DNA of 64,000 nucleotides from Periplaneta americana (GCF_040183065.1 NC_091120.1:21332208-21396207), one strand, 5' to 3'. Numbered from the stretch's first letter, positions 22,622-35,600 are shown. Program-made: numbers and translations. The notes: a model not told the origin generated them from the letters alone.

Positions 22622-22980
22622 AATAATTGATTAAATGGCGATCTTACTTGTGTTAATTATGTAAGCATGTGCGGCTTACAGCTGTTTCGGTGTTACTTGA
22701 CACCATTCTCAGAGCCTACTAGAACTCGGCGCTATCTCAACTTTACTGCCTGTTGTGTGGGTGCGTTCGTGTGATGAAGAGTTGTGTCAAATAGTGTGTG
22801 TGTTCTGAAATTGATCAATTTGATTAGGGTGTGTTTTAGTGTGTCTGTATATTTCATAGTGTTTTAGTATGTTGAGTTTTTGGTTTTTACATGCTTACAT
22901 AATTAACACGAGTAAGATCGCCATTTAATCAATTATTTGTATTCAAGTGTTAAAAGTATTGTACGAAAGATTCAACATGG
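22622..22980 (-). mobile_element. Foldback retroelement with hammerhead-like motif, copy 2 (Penelope-like?)
   Basis: An 11-bp target duplication AGAAACATACA (22611-22621, 22981-22991) bounds 359 bp. Inverted arms ATTGATTAAATGGCGATCTT / complement, about 50 bp, are followed on the right by ~50 unpaired bp as in copy 1. Body and arms are the same family as 17668-18080. Confidence 0.68.
22673..22716 (-). ncRNA. Candidate type I hammerhead ribozyme motif, copy 2
   Basis: Minus strand: GGCT, CTGAGAA, GGTGT...ACACC stem, GAAA, CAGCTGTA, AGCC. Stem I pairs perfectly (AGCC/GGCU) and stem II has five pairs. The core G of CUGANGA is A here, so this copy is probably inactive. Confidence 0.35.
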
Positions 22981-23261
22981 AGAAACATACAGATCCCTCC
23001 TCAGTTGGTTCTAGCTGAACGGGCGGGAAGATTCTTGCCGTGCATCTACTTGATATTTCAGTTTCTTTACTACACATGGTGCATTAGATCTTGAATTGGA
23101 GACAATTTTGGTGGTTAGATGAATCCGTTAAATACAGCTCGTGACTTTTGCAAACTACTGTACGATAATTTCGGAAATTTTGAAGTGTTCGAGTTCCCCA
23201 AGAGACAACACTATTGCCAAGTACTTGAATAAGGACTTATTACATTTAATAATTAATAGTA

Positions 23262-24188
23262 CGAGGGTGATCCAGGAAATAACGACCGTTCGCGCATACC
23301 CGCCGAGCAGCTGACTCCCCTTCCTTGTTTGAAGGTCAACTGGCTTCCTTAACATGTGTTCTCATAATGTTGTGAGTACTGGTTGCAACAAGTCGCCATT
23401 GTGCATTTTATGTTACTTCAAAATGAACGACGTGATTGATAATCCAGCCGACTGTGAGGTAAGGAGTGTGATTCGATTTTTGAATGCCCGACATTTGAAA
23501 CCTGCAGAAATTTACCGGCAATTGAAAGAAGTGTATGGTGATACTGTAATGAATGAAAGAAATGTGAGAAAATGGTGCGAAATGTTCAACAATGGGCGAA
23601 CAAATGTCCCCGATGAAACTCGACCCGGACGCCCATCACTCATCAGTCATCACAGAAGACCTGAAGACTAAAGTGAACGACAGAATCTTGCAAGACAGGC
23701 GCACATCACTCGACGAATTGCATATTACCTTTCCTGACATTTCTCGTTCTTTGCTTGGTGAAATTGTGTCGCAACATCTTGGCTACCACAAAATCTGTGC
23801 CCGCCCGCACACTGCTGCTTCAACTCGAGAATTGCTGGATCAATTCGGTTGGGAAATCTTTGATCATCCGCCCTATAGTCCAGACCTTGCTCCTAGCGAT
23901 TTTCACCTTTTCACTAAGCTGAAAGACTTTCTGGGTGGTACGCGTTTTGGAAGTGATGAAGAGTTGAAGAAGACAGTGAACACCTGGCTTAATGAACTGG
24001 CGGCAGAGGAGTATAACACGGGAATTCTAAAGCTAGTGAACAGATACGACAAATGTTTAAATGTAGGTGGTGATTATGTAGAGAAGTAAAGGAAGCTTCA
24101 GTTATGTAACAGACTTTGTTTTTTTCAAATAAATATATTTTTTAAAATTATTACAACAAAACGGTCGTTATTTCCTGGATCCCCCTCG
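23262..24188 (+). mobile_element. Mariner deletion derivative (927 bp, TA target)
   Basis: Ends CGAGGGTGATCCAGGAAATA and the complement of TATTTCCTGGATCCCCCTCG, flanked by TA. The transposase frame opens MNDVIDNPADCEVRSVIRFL at 23423. It keeps the helix-turn-helix (IYRQLKEVYGD...NERNVRKWCEMFNNGR) and the end (PPYSPDLAPSDFHLF, third Asp; final NRYDKCLNVGGDYVEK). A frameshift lies near 23640. An internal deletion joins YHKICA to RPHTAAS, removing the first two catalytic Asp blocks. Confidence 0.92.
23423..24089 (+). pseudogene. Mariner transposase, frameshifted and internally deleted
   Basis: About 81 codons in the first frame, then about 150 in a second frame to the stop at 24089. A full mariner transposase is ~345 aa. 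The junction CARPHTAA falls where YHKICAR and DNARPHTA share an Ala-Arg pair. Confidence 0.88.
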
Positions 24189-24479
24189 TACAAATATTTC
24201 AAGTGTGACACTCTGGCATTTATGAGTTGTAGCATATGCGACAATATGTGTTGTTTTGATCATTTGTTCAGTAATGAAACCTTTCACTGTCATTCATTGT
24301 AGAATTGTTGTTTTGTTCGCAAGAAAATGAGTAACAAACATTTTTATTCTATCGGTTTAGAGTAATAACACCGGTTTTTTGTCAATAGAATCCAGATAAT
24401 GAAAGAACAATAAAAAACTAACAAAAAGGATTACACAAGAAAACAAAACATAAGAAAAAAAAAGACAAGACGTATATTT

Positions 24480-24545
24480 GATTTGAACAAGAGTCCCCTA
24501 CTTTACAACTAAACACGCTATCCATTGAGCCAACTCAATGTCTTT
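24480..24545 (-). repeat. tRNA-like SINE head fragment
   Basis: Minus strand reads TGGCTCAATGGATAGCG (A box) and TGTTCAAATCA (B box) with tRNA-like spacing. No paired acceptor stem is seen, so it is taken as a SINE remnant. Confidence 0.4.
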
Positions 24546-24953
24546 CGAAACCTATTCCATGTCCATATATGTTTACATAAAACTTTTTCATGATTATTGT
24601 AACGTTATTTATGCCCTTTTAATCACAACTTCGGCAGGTTTTGATTTTATATTCTAATTCATGTCTCTCAGAGCAATAAAATAAGCTATCATTTGTTAAA
24701 ATCTGAAGGGGAGCAATGAAAAGTTTCCCTTGTCAGTCATCTTACAACTACTATGAACAAATTAGCTGCCATAAGTAGCAAATTTAGTTGTAAATCATAA
24801 GCAGAGGTTTGTAACCACCCGTCTTCAAATGCTATAAGAACACAGCTTTGAATATTTGTTCTTTTCTCTTCCTTGGAAGGCACATCATGTGAGCAAAATA
24901 TTCTAATAAATAGGAACGTGAAATGTCTGTCAAATATGACACTGAAATCAAGG

Positions 24954-25249
24954 CTATGCATGGTGTTTACAGTGATGGCAGTGCCTCTTGCACTCGTTCA
25001 AGCTGCAGTATCCTGAACTACTGACTGGTGTGTACCCACGAAGTTTGGATACAGGATTGTTGTTATGATGTACAGACTCAATTATTATTATAGGATCTTG
25101 ACGAGAATGTGCTGACAGATGGTTCCTTCTGCAGCGTTTCTTCCACTGGCAACATACCCAAACCATCACCGGCACCAGAGCCAGTGCTGCAGGGATCAGG
25201 AACAGAAGTGGGAGTGAAGATGATGAAACACTGTCAGAGGCATTTCGTT
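24954..25249 (-). CDS. FGFR-like receptor exon 6 (transmembrane helix and tail)
   Basis: 97 codons plus TAG after a TTTTGCAG acceptor at 25250. It holds RNASDSVSSSS stalk, the transmembrane helix, a basic stop-transfer and a Ser/Asn/His/Cys-rich tail. A LINE begins only 30-44 bp upstream of this acceptor. Confidence 0.88.
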
Positions 25250-28200
25250 CTGCAAAACAGCAAATAATTATGTTACTGTAAAACAATACCATTTATTTAT
25301 TCAATATTTATATAAATGATTTACCCTCCCTATTAGAGGAATCAAACATGAAAACAGCACTATTTGCAGATGATATAGTTTTGTGGACTTCCGGATCTTA
25401 CAGACAAAGAGACAAAATTCAAAATTCTGCTCTTAAAGTTCAAAATCAACTAAATGAATGGAATACATAAAATTTTATGACACTCAATTTAAGCAAAAGT
25501 AACTACCAAATATTTTCACTTGGTAAAAAAAAAAAGAGAATTCAATATCCAATACAATGGCCAACACCTTCCTAGGACTTATGAATCCAAATATCTTGGA
25601 GTTATTTTCGATAGTAAGTTAACATGGAGCAACCATTTGAAATACATTTCTGAAAAAGCTCGTAAAAGATTCTCCCTTCTAAAAAGACTAGCAGGAAAGA
25701 AATGGGGTTGCTCTAGGAATACTCTGAATACTACATACAATATGTTTATACAGCCAGTGCTGACATACTGCGGAGAAATTTTAATTACTTCACCTTTCAT
25801 AAACGAAATAGAATATGTTCAAAACCAAGCTCTCAGACTCATTACTGGTGGAATCAAAACAACTCCAATAGATTCTATGAGATTCCTCACTAATATTAAT
25901 AGTATCAAAATGACAATAGAAGAAAAAGCACTGATTCAATATGAAAAACTTATCAGATTACCAGGAAACAATTGGCATTCATACAGTGCTCTCTGTAGAT
26001 TGAAAACTCAAAAAAGTTTCATATCCATTGTTCAAGAATTAAAACAGAAAATCAATATCCCGAATTTAAAAGAAAACTTACAAATTAAACCAAACCCTTT
26101 AACTCTATTAAATATAGAATATAATCTAAATTTAACAGAAGAAATACTGAAATCAGAAGTAAACACTGAAATGCTGAAACAATTGTCTTTAGAGACAATA
26201 TTAGGTACCCTCCACAAAACTGGCTTCATTTATACACCGACGGATCCTTGATCTCCAGAGAACAAGGTGCTGGTGCAGGTGTTACGTGCTGTCTCTTCTC
26301 ACTTTATAGATCTCTTGGATATGGAACAACAAGTTTTGATGGTGAAATCATTGCAATAAGTGAATGTCTCAGGAATCTTCTATGCCACATCAATAAATTT
26401 AAGAATGCAGTTATATTGTCAGACTCCAAAGCAGCTATTCTATCAATAGTCTCTAAACACACACCTTCATCTCAAACAGCAGAAATAACTAAAATGCTCT
26501 ATCAATTAATATCACTCAATAAAAGAATTGTATTCCAATGGATACCATCCCACTGTGGAATCCTAGGAAACGAAAATGCGGATGCTTTAGCAAAGAAGGG
26601 CAGCACTGCTACTTACAGACCTGTTACTAAATCTGCGTATTACTCTGTGAAGAGATTTATTAAATCTACATACTTAGACTTCAACAAACAAAATTTGATA
26701 ACACAATCCCAAGGGAAAAAATGGAACTCTCTGCATCAAAATCCACAGTTAATTCCCAATTTACCACGAAAATCGTCTGTAACTGCATTTAGATTGGCAA
26801 CAGGCCATGATTGTTTGGCCAAACATCTGCATAGAATTGGAATATATCAGTCCCCTAACTGCCCATTGTGCAACTCAAACCAAGAAATGGATTCGCAACA
26901 CCTCAAAATCTGTGCTTCAGTGGCTGGCCATGATAATATCTTTAAAAAATATTGGAGTGCAAGAGGTCAAATGTGTTTATTGTCAAACGCCTGGCATTAG
27001 AAAACAACAACAAAACAATACCATTGCTTTCGTGCTGCAGGCCAACTATGGCTTGTAAACAAACACTCAGAAAAGGGAGCTGTCCCTATAGGTTTTAAAA
27101 TTCATTTTTGTTTTATTTTTGATGTCATAATATATAATACTAATAAATTAATGTATATACACTGGTCAAAACAATTAGGGCAACACATAATAAATTGTAT
27201 AGATTATTGTTTTTTGAAGCTGTGATGGTAAAAATTGGTAAATATATAAATCGAAACGTAAATTTAATCTGTGGATAAGAATTTTAAAGATTCATGGCCT
27301 GACTTCAGAATAATTACCCGAAATAAAAAATCTTTGATTATGGAAAGCCCTGACAACTTCTAACTGACCAACTTTCTGGCACTGCTATGGTAACGAATGC
27401 TGATTATTGTCTTGTTTATTAAAGCTTTTGACAAAATGAGGCATTTAAATGACTGACTAAATTGCAAATTTCTTTACCGTTGGACTAGGCTTTGGACAAT
27501 GAAGCACAAGACTACAGAACTAGTCAAGCAAGGTAAATACCAAATATTAACACGATTAAGAAATTTGCAATTTAATCAGTGATATACAAGTGTTAAAAGC
27601 GTATATAGAAAAATGAAGAACCATTTAAATGAGTTTGAAGTGTATCATGTTCTACTTCTCTCACGAGAAGGTCACTCTCTGCGACAAGTGGCTAGAGAGT
27701 TTGCTGTTCCTCCTTCTGTGGTGTCCAAATTACGCAACAGGCACAGAGAGACAGTCAGTATTGTAGAAGACCTAGCCAGGGCCGTAAAACAAACCTCTGC
27801 TAAGACAGATACCTACATTGTCACATCTACTCTTCGACAGTGTACAAAAACTGAAAGAGACCTGATAAAGACCTCCGTATGGCTTCTGGAGTCCGGGTTT
27901 CAGACCAAACCATAAGAAAAACAGATTAAGGGAAGAGAATATACGGTCAAAAAAGGCCTGTTAAAAAATCAAACTTAACAAATCGACATAGGCATCAAGA
28001 CTTATGTTTGCTGAAAACTATGCTGATTGGAACCTGAACCAGTGGCAGTCTGTACTCTTCTCCGACGAATCCAGATATTGTCTTACACATTGTAATGGTC
28101 GTGTAAGGGTGTGGGCATGGTCAAGAGAAAGATTGTCTGCAGTGTGTGTCCTATCAGGTACTCATATGTGAGACAGTGAGACATGATTGTAAAAACATCA

Positions 28201-31200
28201 TCATATCATGTTATGGCGTTAAGAAAGCATGGAGCTCTAACTTCATGTCATCGAAATGAAATGGAATAACTTTATTTGATTACTAGCTGTACCCGTGCGC
28301 TCCGCTGCACTTGTTAGAAATATTACATAAAGTAATTACAAAATTAAAATAGGACATCTAGTCCAGGGAACATTCGTGTTTGATAGAAGGATAAATCGTT
28401 TAATATGTTACTTAATTTAAATTGTATTTAAATAATTTAAATGCGATCATTTAGTGCAATGATAACTCCTTTAACATATTTCTTAATTGTTATTACATGC
28501 AAATAATTAAAATTATGATCATTTGGCTCAGAAAACATCCGTTTTTGGTGCAATTTGATCCCATCAAAATTTTGCTTGGAATGAAACGTATCAGAAATCA
28601 TTTTTAAAGAAACTTTTGTTATGCAACATTTTTCACAAAAATTAATAATAAGGGAGATATTTCGATTTATTTAATTCAAGCCCCCTTATAACCTCCCTTT
28701 TAAATAACATATTTTGAATGCCATATAGCCTAAAATCTAAATTACAACGAACTTAATTTATATTTCAATTTTCATATAAATCGGTTCAGCCATTATGGCG
28801 TGAAAAGATAACAAACATCCAGATGGACAGACAGACAGATAGACTGACAGACATACAAACAAAAATTTCAAAAAAAGCGATTTTCGGTTTCAGGATGGTT
28901 AATTATACATGTTAACACCAATTATTTTTGGAAAATCGAAAATTACCAGAAAAATTTTGGCTACAGATTTATTATTAGTATATATTATAGCTCTTAACAT
29001 ACGGTACTAGTGCTTCTAAAGCAAAATAATTGGTATAAATGATTTGGTGTCTCTTACCTAGAGGAGTATTTGTCAATATTGTTAAGTATGCCCCTTTATA
29101 TTGGAATCCTCCGTCACTTATTGCTACACATATATAGTACCCGTTGTCCTGTTGTGAGCTTCGGGGTAAAATCAGTTTGCTTAGGTAAACTTCATTTGAC
29201 AAGTCTCTTTCTCCACTGGACCGCAGGCGCTAGAAAAGAACAGAATACTTAAATTAGATTTCGCGGAACTTTAGAATACAGGTAAACAAACTGTTATAGC
29301 ATTAGTCACCATGCCATATCGAACCTCGAACCAAAAGAGAGGAAGAACAAGGGAAGAGCAGTAAAGATTGCTATGCATTGCATTCCGAGTAATTATTCCT
29401 GGACCAAAGAATAAGTACATGTTAGTCTGCTATAGGTGTACCTGACACTGCATTAACTAATTCCTAATAGGTACGTACGGTATTATATTAGACGTTACTC
29501 ACTTCGTATGTGTTATTCAGGTAAGTAATTTCTCCATTACTGGAAGTGTCTTCATCTTGCCTCCGTAACCAAAAAAATTTTGGAGGCACTTTACTATGGA
29601 CTCGGCACTGGAAAACAGCAGATTCACCCGTGTGGACTGTTACATTGCTCGGCTGGTCTTCCAGGAATTCTGGTGGCGAACCTTTCATTTCTGAAATAGT
29701 TTATAATAACTAATCAAATAATTGAGGTGGTAGCCGGAAAATGGGCCCATAAGCAAAAGTCACGTTTCGAGAAAACAATGATTGAGAGTTTTATTTTTAT
29801 AAACGAGATGTCGCTGAGTCAATGATTCAATTGAATGAACGACTCCTGTTGCTAGGCGACTCGCTCAGAATTAAATAGTTTACTCAAAGCAACGATTCTT
29901 GTTGCTAGGTGACGCTCAGAATTAAATAGTTCACTTTAGTGAACGATTCTTTGGTGACTGCTGTAATCAAAGATGATTTGCTTATTGTTTATTACACGCA
30001 CATGATGTAAATAGTGGGTTATCGGGGCTGCAAGCCCCGATGATGATCCAACCTGTAGCACATGATGAAAAAAGCGGGGTATTGGGGCTGCAAGCCCCGA
30101 TGATGATCCGACGTGTAGCACATGATGTATTGCGGGGTATCGGGGCTGCAAGCCCCGATGATGATCCGACCTGTAGCACATGATGAAAAAAGCGGGGTAT
30201 TGGGGCTGCAAGCCCCGATGATGATCTGACGTGTAGCACATGATGTAAAAAGCGGGGTATCGGGGCTGCAAGCCCCGATGATGATCCGACGTGTAGCACA
30301 TGATGAAAAAAGCAGGGTATTGGGGCTGCAAGCCCCGATGATGATCCGATGTGTAGCACATGATGTAAAAAGCGGGATATCAGGGCTGCAAGCTCCGATG
30401 ATGATCCGACGTGTAGCACATGATGTAAAAAGCGGGGTATCAGGGCTGCAAGCCTCGATGATGATCCGACGTGTAGCACATGATGAAAAAAGCGGGGTAT
30501 CGGGAGGAGGTCGGGGTTTTGGATGGCTCGCAAGCAACAAGTTATACTAAATATGTTTAGGATTAGTGTAAAACTGGCATATGTCTCCTATAGTGGGCGG
30601 GACATAAGTAACATTCACCTAATTGAACACTTCTTTAACTGAACATTTCTCACAATCATTGTTCTCATTGTAATACGAAGCTAGGTAACACGCTCAGAAT
30701 TAAACTACCAATAATTCATATAAATAAGTGATTCCTTGGTGACCACTGTATAGTTCACTAGATATACTATTCACTGTTAACTGAAGACTTCCTACAATTA
30801 TTGTTCGTATTATAATACGTAACACTGTATAGTTCTCCAAGTTTTTCTTTCAATAATTGAACACTTCCTAAAAAAACATTGCTCGTATGACACTATCACT
30901 CATTGCTGAGGAATGTAGTCTTTAGGTTTTAATCCTTCTATTCCGTACCCTGGATATGTGTCGTGGATATGCTGTAGAAACAGCGGAAACATTTCACTGG
31001 GTGTAGTCATTCCTTTCAGTTTCTGTTGTTCACGATATAGGAACTCAAACACATATAAATGATCATTTTCACTTTCCCTGCCTTCTCTTTTTAAAACCGA
31101 TTTCAGCGTTTTCCACATTCGTTCCACTTTTTGGGTGTGCACAGAACATACAAATTCTATCGAGTGATTCACAACTTCATGGATATATCCTTCATCTTTC

Positions 31201-32612
31201 AAATCACTGTAAGACTTCCAACCATCCGTCATAATTTTAGTATGTGGTTTGATGAATGACTTAATTAGGCTATAGGTATCAAGGTATTTTTATCTCTTTT
31301 TTCCACTTTCAATACAAACGATTCTTTCGTCTCTCTATCGATACCTCCAAAAACCCATACGTTATTTTTCTCGTTTTTGAGAAGTCTGCCCCTTTTATAT
31401 TTTCTGGTGTAGACATGTGTTTCATCTAATTCCACGATGTGTCCTTCTCCTCCTATGGGTTTGGTATTTTGTGTAATTATAACATAACATATTTCTCTGC
31501 AGAAACAGAAATAATCTAGTGCAGTACTGAAGTGAACTTCTGCCTCTGAAGCAGCTATCTGAAGAGTTGTTTGAAGCAACCACATATAAATAAGAACCAA
31601 GCTTTGACGTATAGTTATTTTTGTGTTTTCGAACCATGTGTTGTGGGTTATAGACGTTTCCTGTTTACACTTTTTACACTTCAAACAGAATGGTTTGAGT
31701 ATTTTGCCCTTCTCTGCCAATTCACACTATCGCTTGATTTGCAACTCACACATTTCTTTGCACTTTTGTCGGGTATTAGTTTATACGACATGGCGAAATC
31801 AATCTCTTCTTCTTCACTGCTCAAATTACTGAAAAGTTTTCTCAAATTACAATTATTTTTACTTTCCATGGCTCATGCAAAAAATTATTATTACTGTCGT
31901 TACTCGTAGTATCTTGAAAATGGCGCTTGAACCAACAATGCTTGTTTATCAGGTTGCTTTGGAAATGTGACGTCATAGATAGTGTACGTCAATGTTGTCC
32001 TCTTTATGCATATTTTTCCAGCTTTTTTCTTTGCTATAAACAAGTAAATTATTGTTTTTTAAACGTCAGGAATAATTTAGATTACGTAAATTTGCTTTAT
32101 CTGTTTTATTTATTTTCTTTAATCCTACCCTAAACATAAGAGACCTATTTTAAACTTTATTTCACAACGTAGCTGTTTAGCCGAGCGTGTGAAGGCGAGG
32201 TATTATGGTGCCAAAGGTCCCAGGAACGAATCCCCTCCAAACCGCCAAGGTAAGTAAAATTGGATTTGTATGATATAATAGTATAGTTTGAGATATGTAG
32301 AATTACGTGACAGAATAGATGTAGTAGTAAAATAAAAGTAGACACATGTATAGGAGAGAAGTGGTACAATAAGAGGTAGGGACGTCTAGGAGAGAGAAGT
32401 TGAAGAGAAAACAGAAGAAGGGAAGACGTGCAGGAAAAAGCCTTAAAATTATTTCAATTCAATTCAAAAGAACTGAATCAAGAACTAATTCAATTGAATC
32501 ATTGACTCAGCGACATCTCGTCTATAAAAATATAAAATTTTCATACTGTTACAATAATATTTGTCTACACGTTTTTGTTAAGTAATGCATTCCGACTTCA
32601 ATAATGTTATAA

Positions 32613-32661
<49 letters not shown>

Positions 32662-35600
32662 ATTGGGGCATTTTATAGACCTTTTTTCCAGAGAACAAGT
32701 TTATTTTATCAAAATATTTTCAATATGATTATATTTTAGCAGAAATTAAACATCAACATTGAACAACGCACATTACAGAGTTTTACAATTTCATAATCAT
32801 TTTAGTAAAATTATTTTTTTAGTAGGTTATTTTACGACGCTTTATCAATCTTAGGTTATTTAGAGTCTGAATGAGATGAAGGTGATAATGCCAGTGACAT
32901 GTGTCCGGAGTCCAGCACCGATAGTTACCCAGCATTTGCTCGTAATGGGTTAAGGGAAAACCCCGGAAAAACTTCAACAAGGTAACTTGCCCCGATCGGG
33001 AATCGAACCCAGGCCACTTGGTTTCGCGGCAAGACGCGCTAACCGTTACTCCACAGGTGTGGACTAGTAAAATTATATTTCTTACCTATGTATATCTAAT
33101 AGTTATGCCACAAATTGTACCAGAATACAGGTTACAGGTTATTTAGTATTAATCTGGAATGGATTCACACTCAGTTAAAAGTTTATCTTCAGGGTGCAAT
33201 TTTCACTTTAGTGCACATCCTAGATGAACTCACACTTACTTTGAGGATCATCTTCACTGATGTTTGCTGAATTCAATAAATTAGCTACCCTGCCCTCTGT
33301 TTACAAGATATTGAAACGAAACTATGTAAGCAGGTATATTTTAAAACAGAGAATCGAATTAAACATTCTCCCTAAAAAGGGCCTCTAGACCTAAGGGCCC
33401 ATTTTCCGGCTACCGCCTCAATTAACTTAAACTGTCTATAGTTACACATGTATTGTGCACGCATATGTTTTGCGTCCATGTTAAAGCACAACTGAACGAC
33501 ACCAGGGCGGATGGTAACCTCTGCACCAAAATGAAACTGATAATAGATCATGAGGAGAGAGTTGAAACATATAAATAAGTTTTTTCTCTAACATTCACCG
33601 TTTTAGAGCAAATCGTTATGTTTCTATGAAGCATTTGCCAACATCACGGCGACTGCAATAACTCTAAGCAAGCGTGGCCTGCACTTCTTACCTTCCCCTC
33701 CCCCTGCTGTATTGAGTCGGTAACACGCAATGTGCGCTGCGTTGCAAGATTTATTTCAACGATTTTCGCTGTTATTCAACTTAACTTCATGGCTAAACGG
33801 TTCAATTTGCAAAAAAATATTCAAGATAGTAACTGTTCAGATTATTTTTACCTATCTGCTTGCATAGCGATCAGCCATTTTTCTCGGGTCATTACCACAA
33901 TAGAGTGCTGCAAACATTGGGCAAAGACTATTTTTTCCTGCTTAACGGTGCTTCACCGAAGGAAAAGTGTAATCAAAGTTTTGTTATATTTAACATATAG
34001 AATCACTTCTTAAATTTTGGTGCAGAAGTTACCATCCGTTCTGTATATTGCAACCCCTCCAATGGATTATGGTAAACGCTTCGAAGTAGATTGTGTAGAT
34101 TCAGCGTTAATGGCCCTTATCCTTGGATGTTTGGCTAGTGAGCGAGCTGTGTGTTGCGTCATAAGAAAGAAATTTGATCACAAATGTGCATAGGAGGGGA
34201 AGAGGGAGAATGAAAATAATATCTATGCTCGTAGCTAAGGGACACTCATGTCAAGAAAATATAAGTCATCATGACATTGTTTAGTCAACAGACCTAGTGG
34301 TTAGTAACGGGATGTGTGGAAGAATATTGTGTTTTAAGATGGAGTGTACCGCGACATGATAAGAAGGAAGTGTTAGATGTTATGACTGCGCGGCCTGACC
34401 TGTGTGACCCAGCCACGCCAGTAGTGATGAGTAATTCGTTCTTAGTCTATCTACTTCCTTGTTGCAGGGGCCAAAATCCCTAAATCAAGCTGTACACTGT
34501 AAAGCAGAGATGGGCATCGTGCCTCACTTGAGAATTTGTGCCTCACTGACCTTCACAGAGCTTATCGCTCTGAGGGACATCATCTTCACAGTCCCCGTTC
34601 CTCCCTCACGTAGTTCCTAGGCGTGGGCAGGTTCTATATCAGTTTCATAAGCAATATCAGTGGTGGCATAATGGTATTATCAAAGCAGTGTGTACGCGTT
34701 AGAAAACGATTATTTCATGACAAATGGGAGGAAGAGTTTTTTTGCTGTTTAGAAGGGGAGAACATCGATGTATGTTATGCTCGAAAATCCTCTTAGGTAT
34801 TAATACATTTAATATACAACGACATTACTCCTTATGTCATAAAGAACATGCTGAATTAGAAGGTAAGACAAATTAAATGTTATTTTTCGTACCATTCCGA
34901 AGAAAATTTATGATCTTAACATTTGCATAGTATACTAAATACGACATTATACCTTAAACACGCTGCATTAAAAGGTAGCCTACGAGGAATTAAATGTTGT
35001 TTGTACGTATTATCTCCAAAAGAAACTTATAAAAAAAATATCAAATGTGCGTAGAAAACGAAATATGATTTTCTGAAATTATTTTAGGTCGAGAACGTGC
35101 AAATCTATTAAGTAATCTTGAGAAACGCCAGAAAATTCAAGAAAATAAACGTAGACAACGTGATGGAATATTATTGGCTAGTTATGCAATTTCTCGCCTG
35201 TGATTTAAATCAATTCAGCTATGGAGAAAAAGTAATGAGGTTTATGATTAAAGCTGCCGAATTAATTTGCCCAAATTGAATAAAAGTTTTTGAGAGTCTC
35301 ACGTTAACCAAGCGCTTTCCTAATAATTCGCCACTGACCACCTTAGCAATTACGATAAGGTGACGCAGATCACAGCAGTTTACATATATTTCCCATCCTA
35401 CTCTGCAGTCTCCTCTCCTAGTAAACAAACTATTTCAAATCGAGTGCCTCACGTAACCGAAAATTGTGCCCATGTATGCTGTAAAGTATGCGAACTCCCC
35501 TTCTGCACAGGAATGGATTCGTTCACATGGTTCAATTTAACGGATATGACGTAGGCGTAAGTATTTCCATGGCGACCAGTATAATTTCTAATCCACCAAA

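Larger units (their letters stand above)
29719..33424 (-). mobile_element. Merlin/ISXO2-type (IS1595-like) DNA transposon, 3.7 kb, in receptor intron 3
   Basis: Ends TAATTGAGGTGGTAGCCGG and the complement of CCGGCTACCGCCTCAATTA form ~28-bp terminal repeats running on to AAAATGGGCCC. A second inverted block lies inside (GATGTCGCTGAGTCAATGAT near 29805; complement near 32490-32520). The transposase is on the minus strand (30900-31869). It also holds a hairpin minisatellite (29999-30504), a group A SINE (32815-33064) and an (AT)n tract (about 32616-32660). A clean target duplication was not found. Confidence 0.8.

Noticed and set aside
29936-30550. Several long overlapping open frames (up to 183 codons) of repetitive protein on both strands
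   Set aside because: They arise because the minisatellite period (60 bp) is a multiple of three and lacks stops. There is no start context, codon pattern or homology to suggest coding.
32170-32260. tRNA-like sequence TTTAGCCGAGCGTGTGAAGG ... GGAACGAATCCC within the Merlin element
   Set aside because: The B-box-like part is degenerate and there is no second copy or target duplication; not enough to call a SINE.
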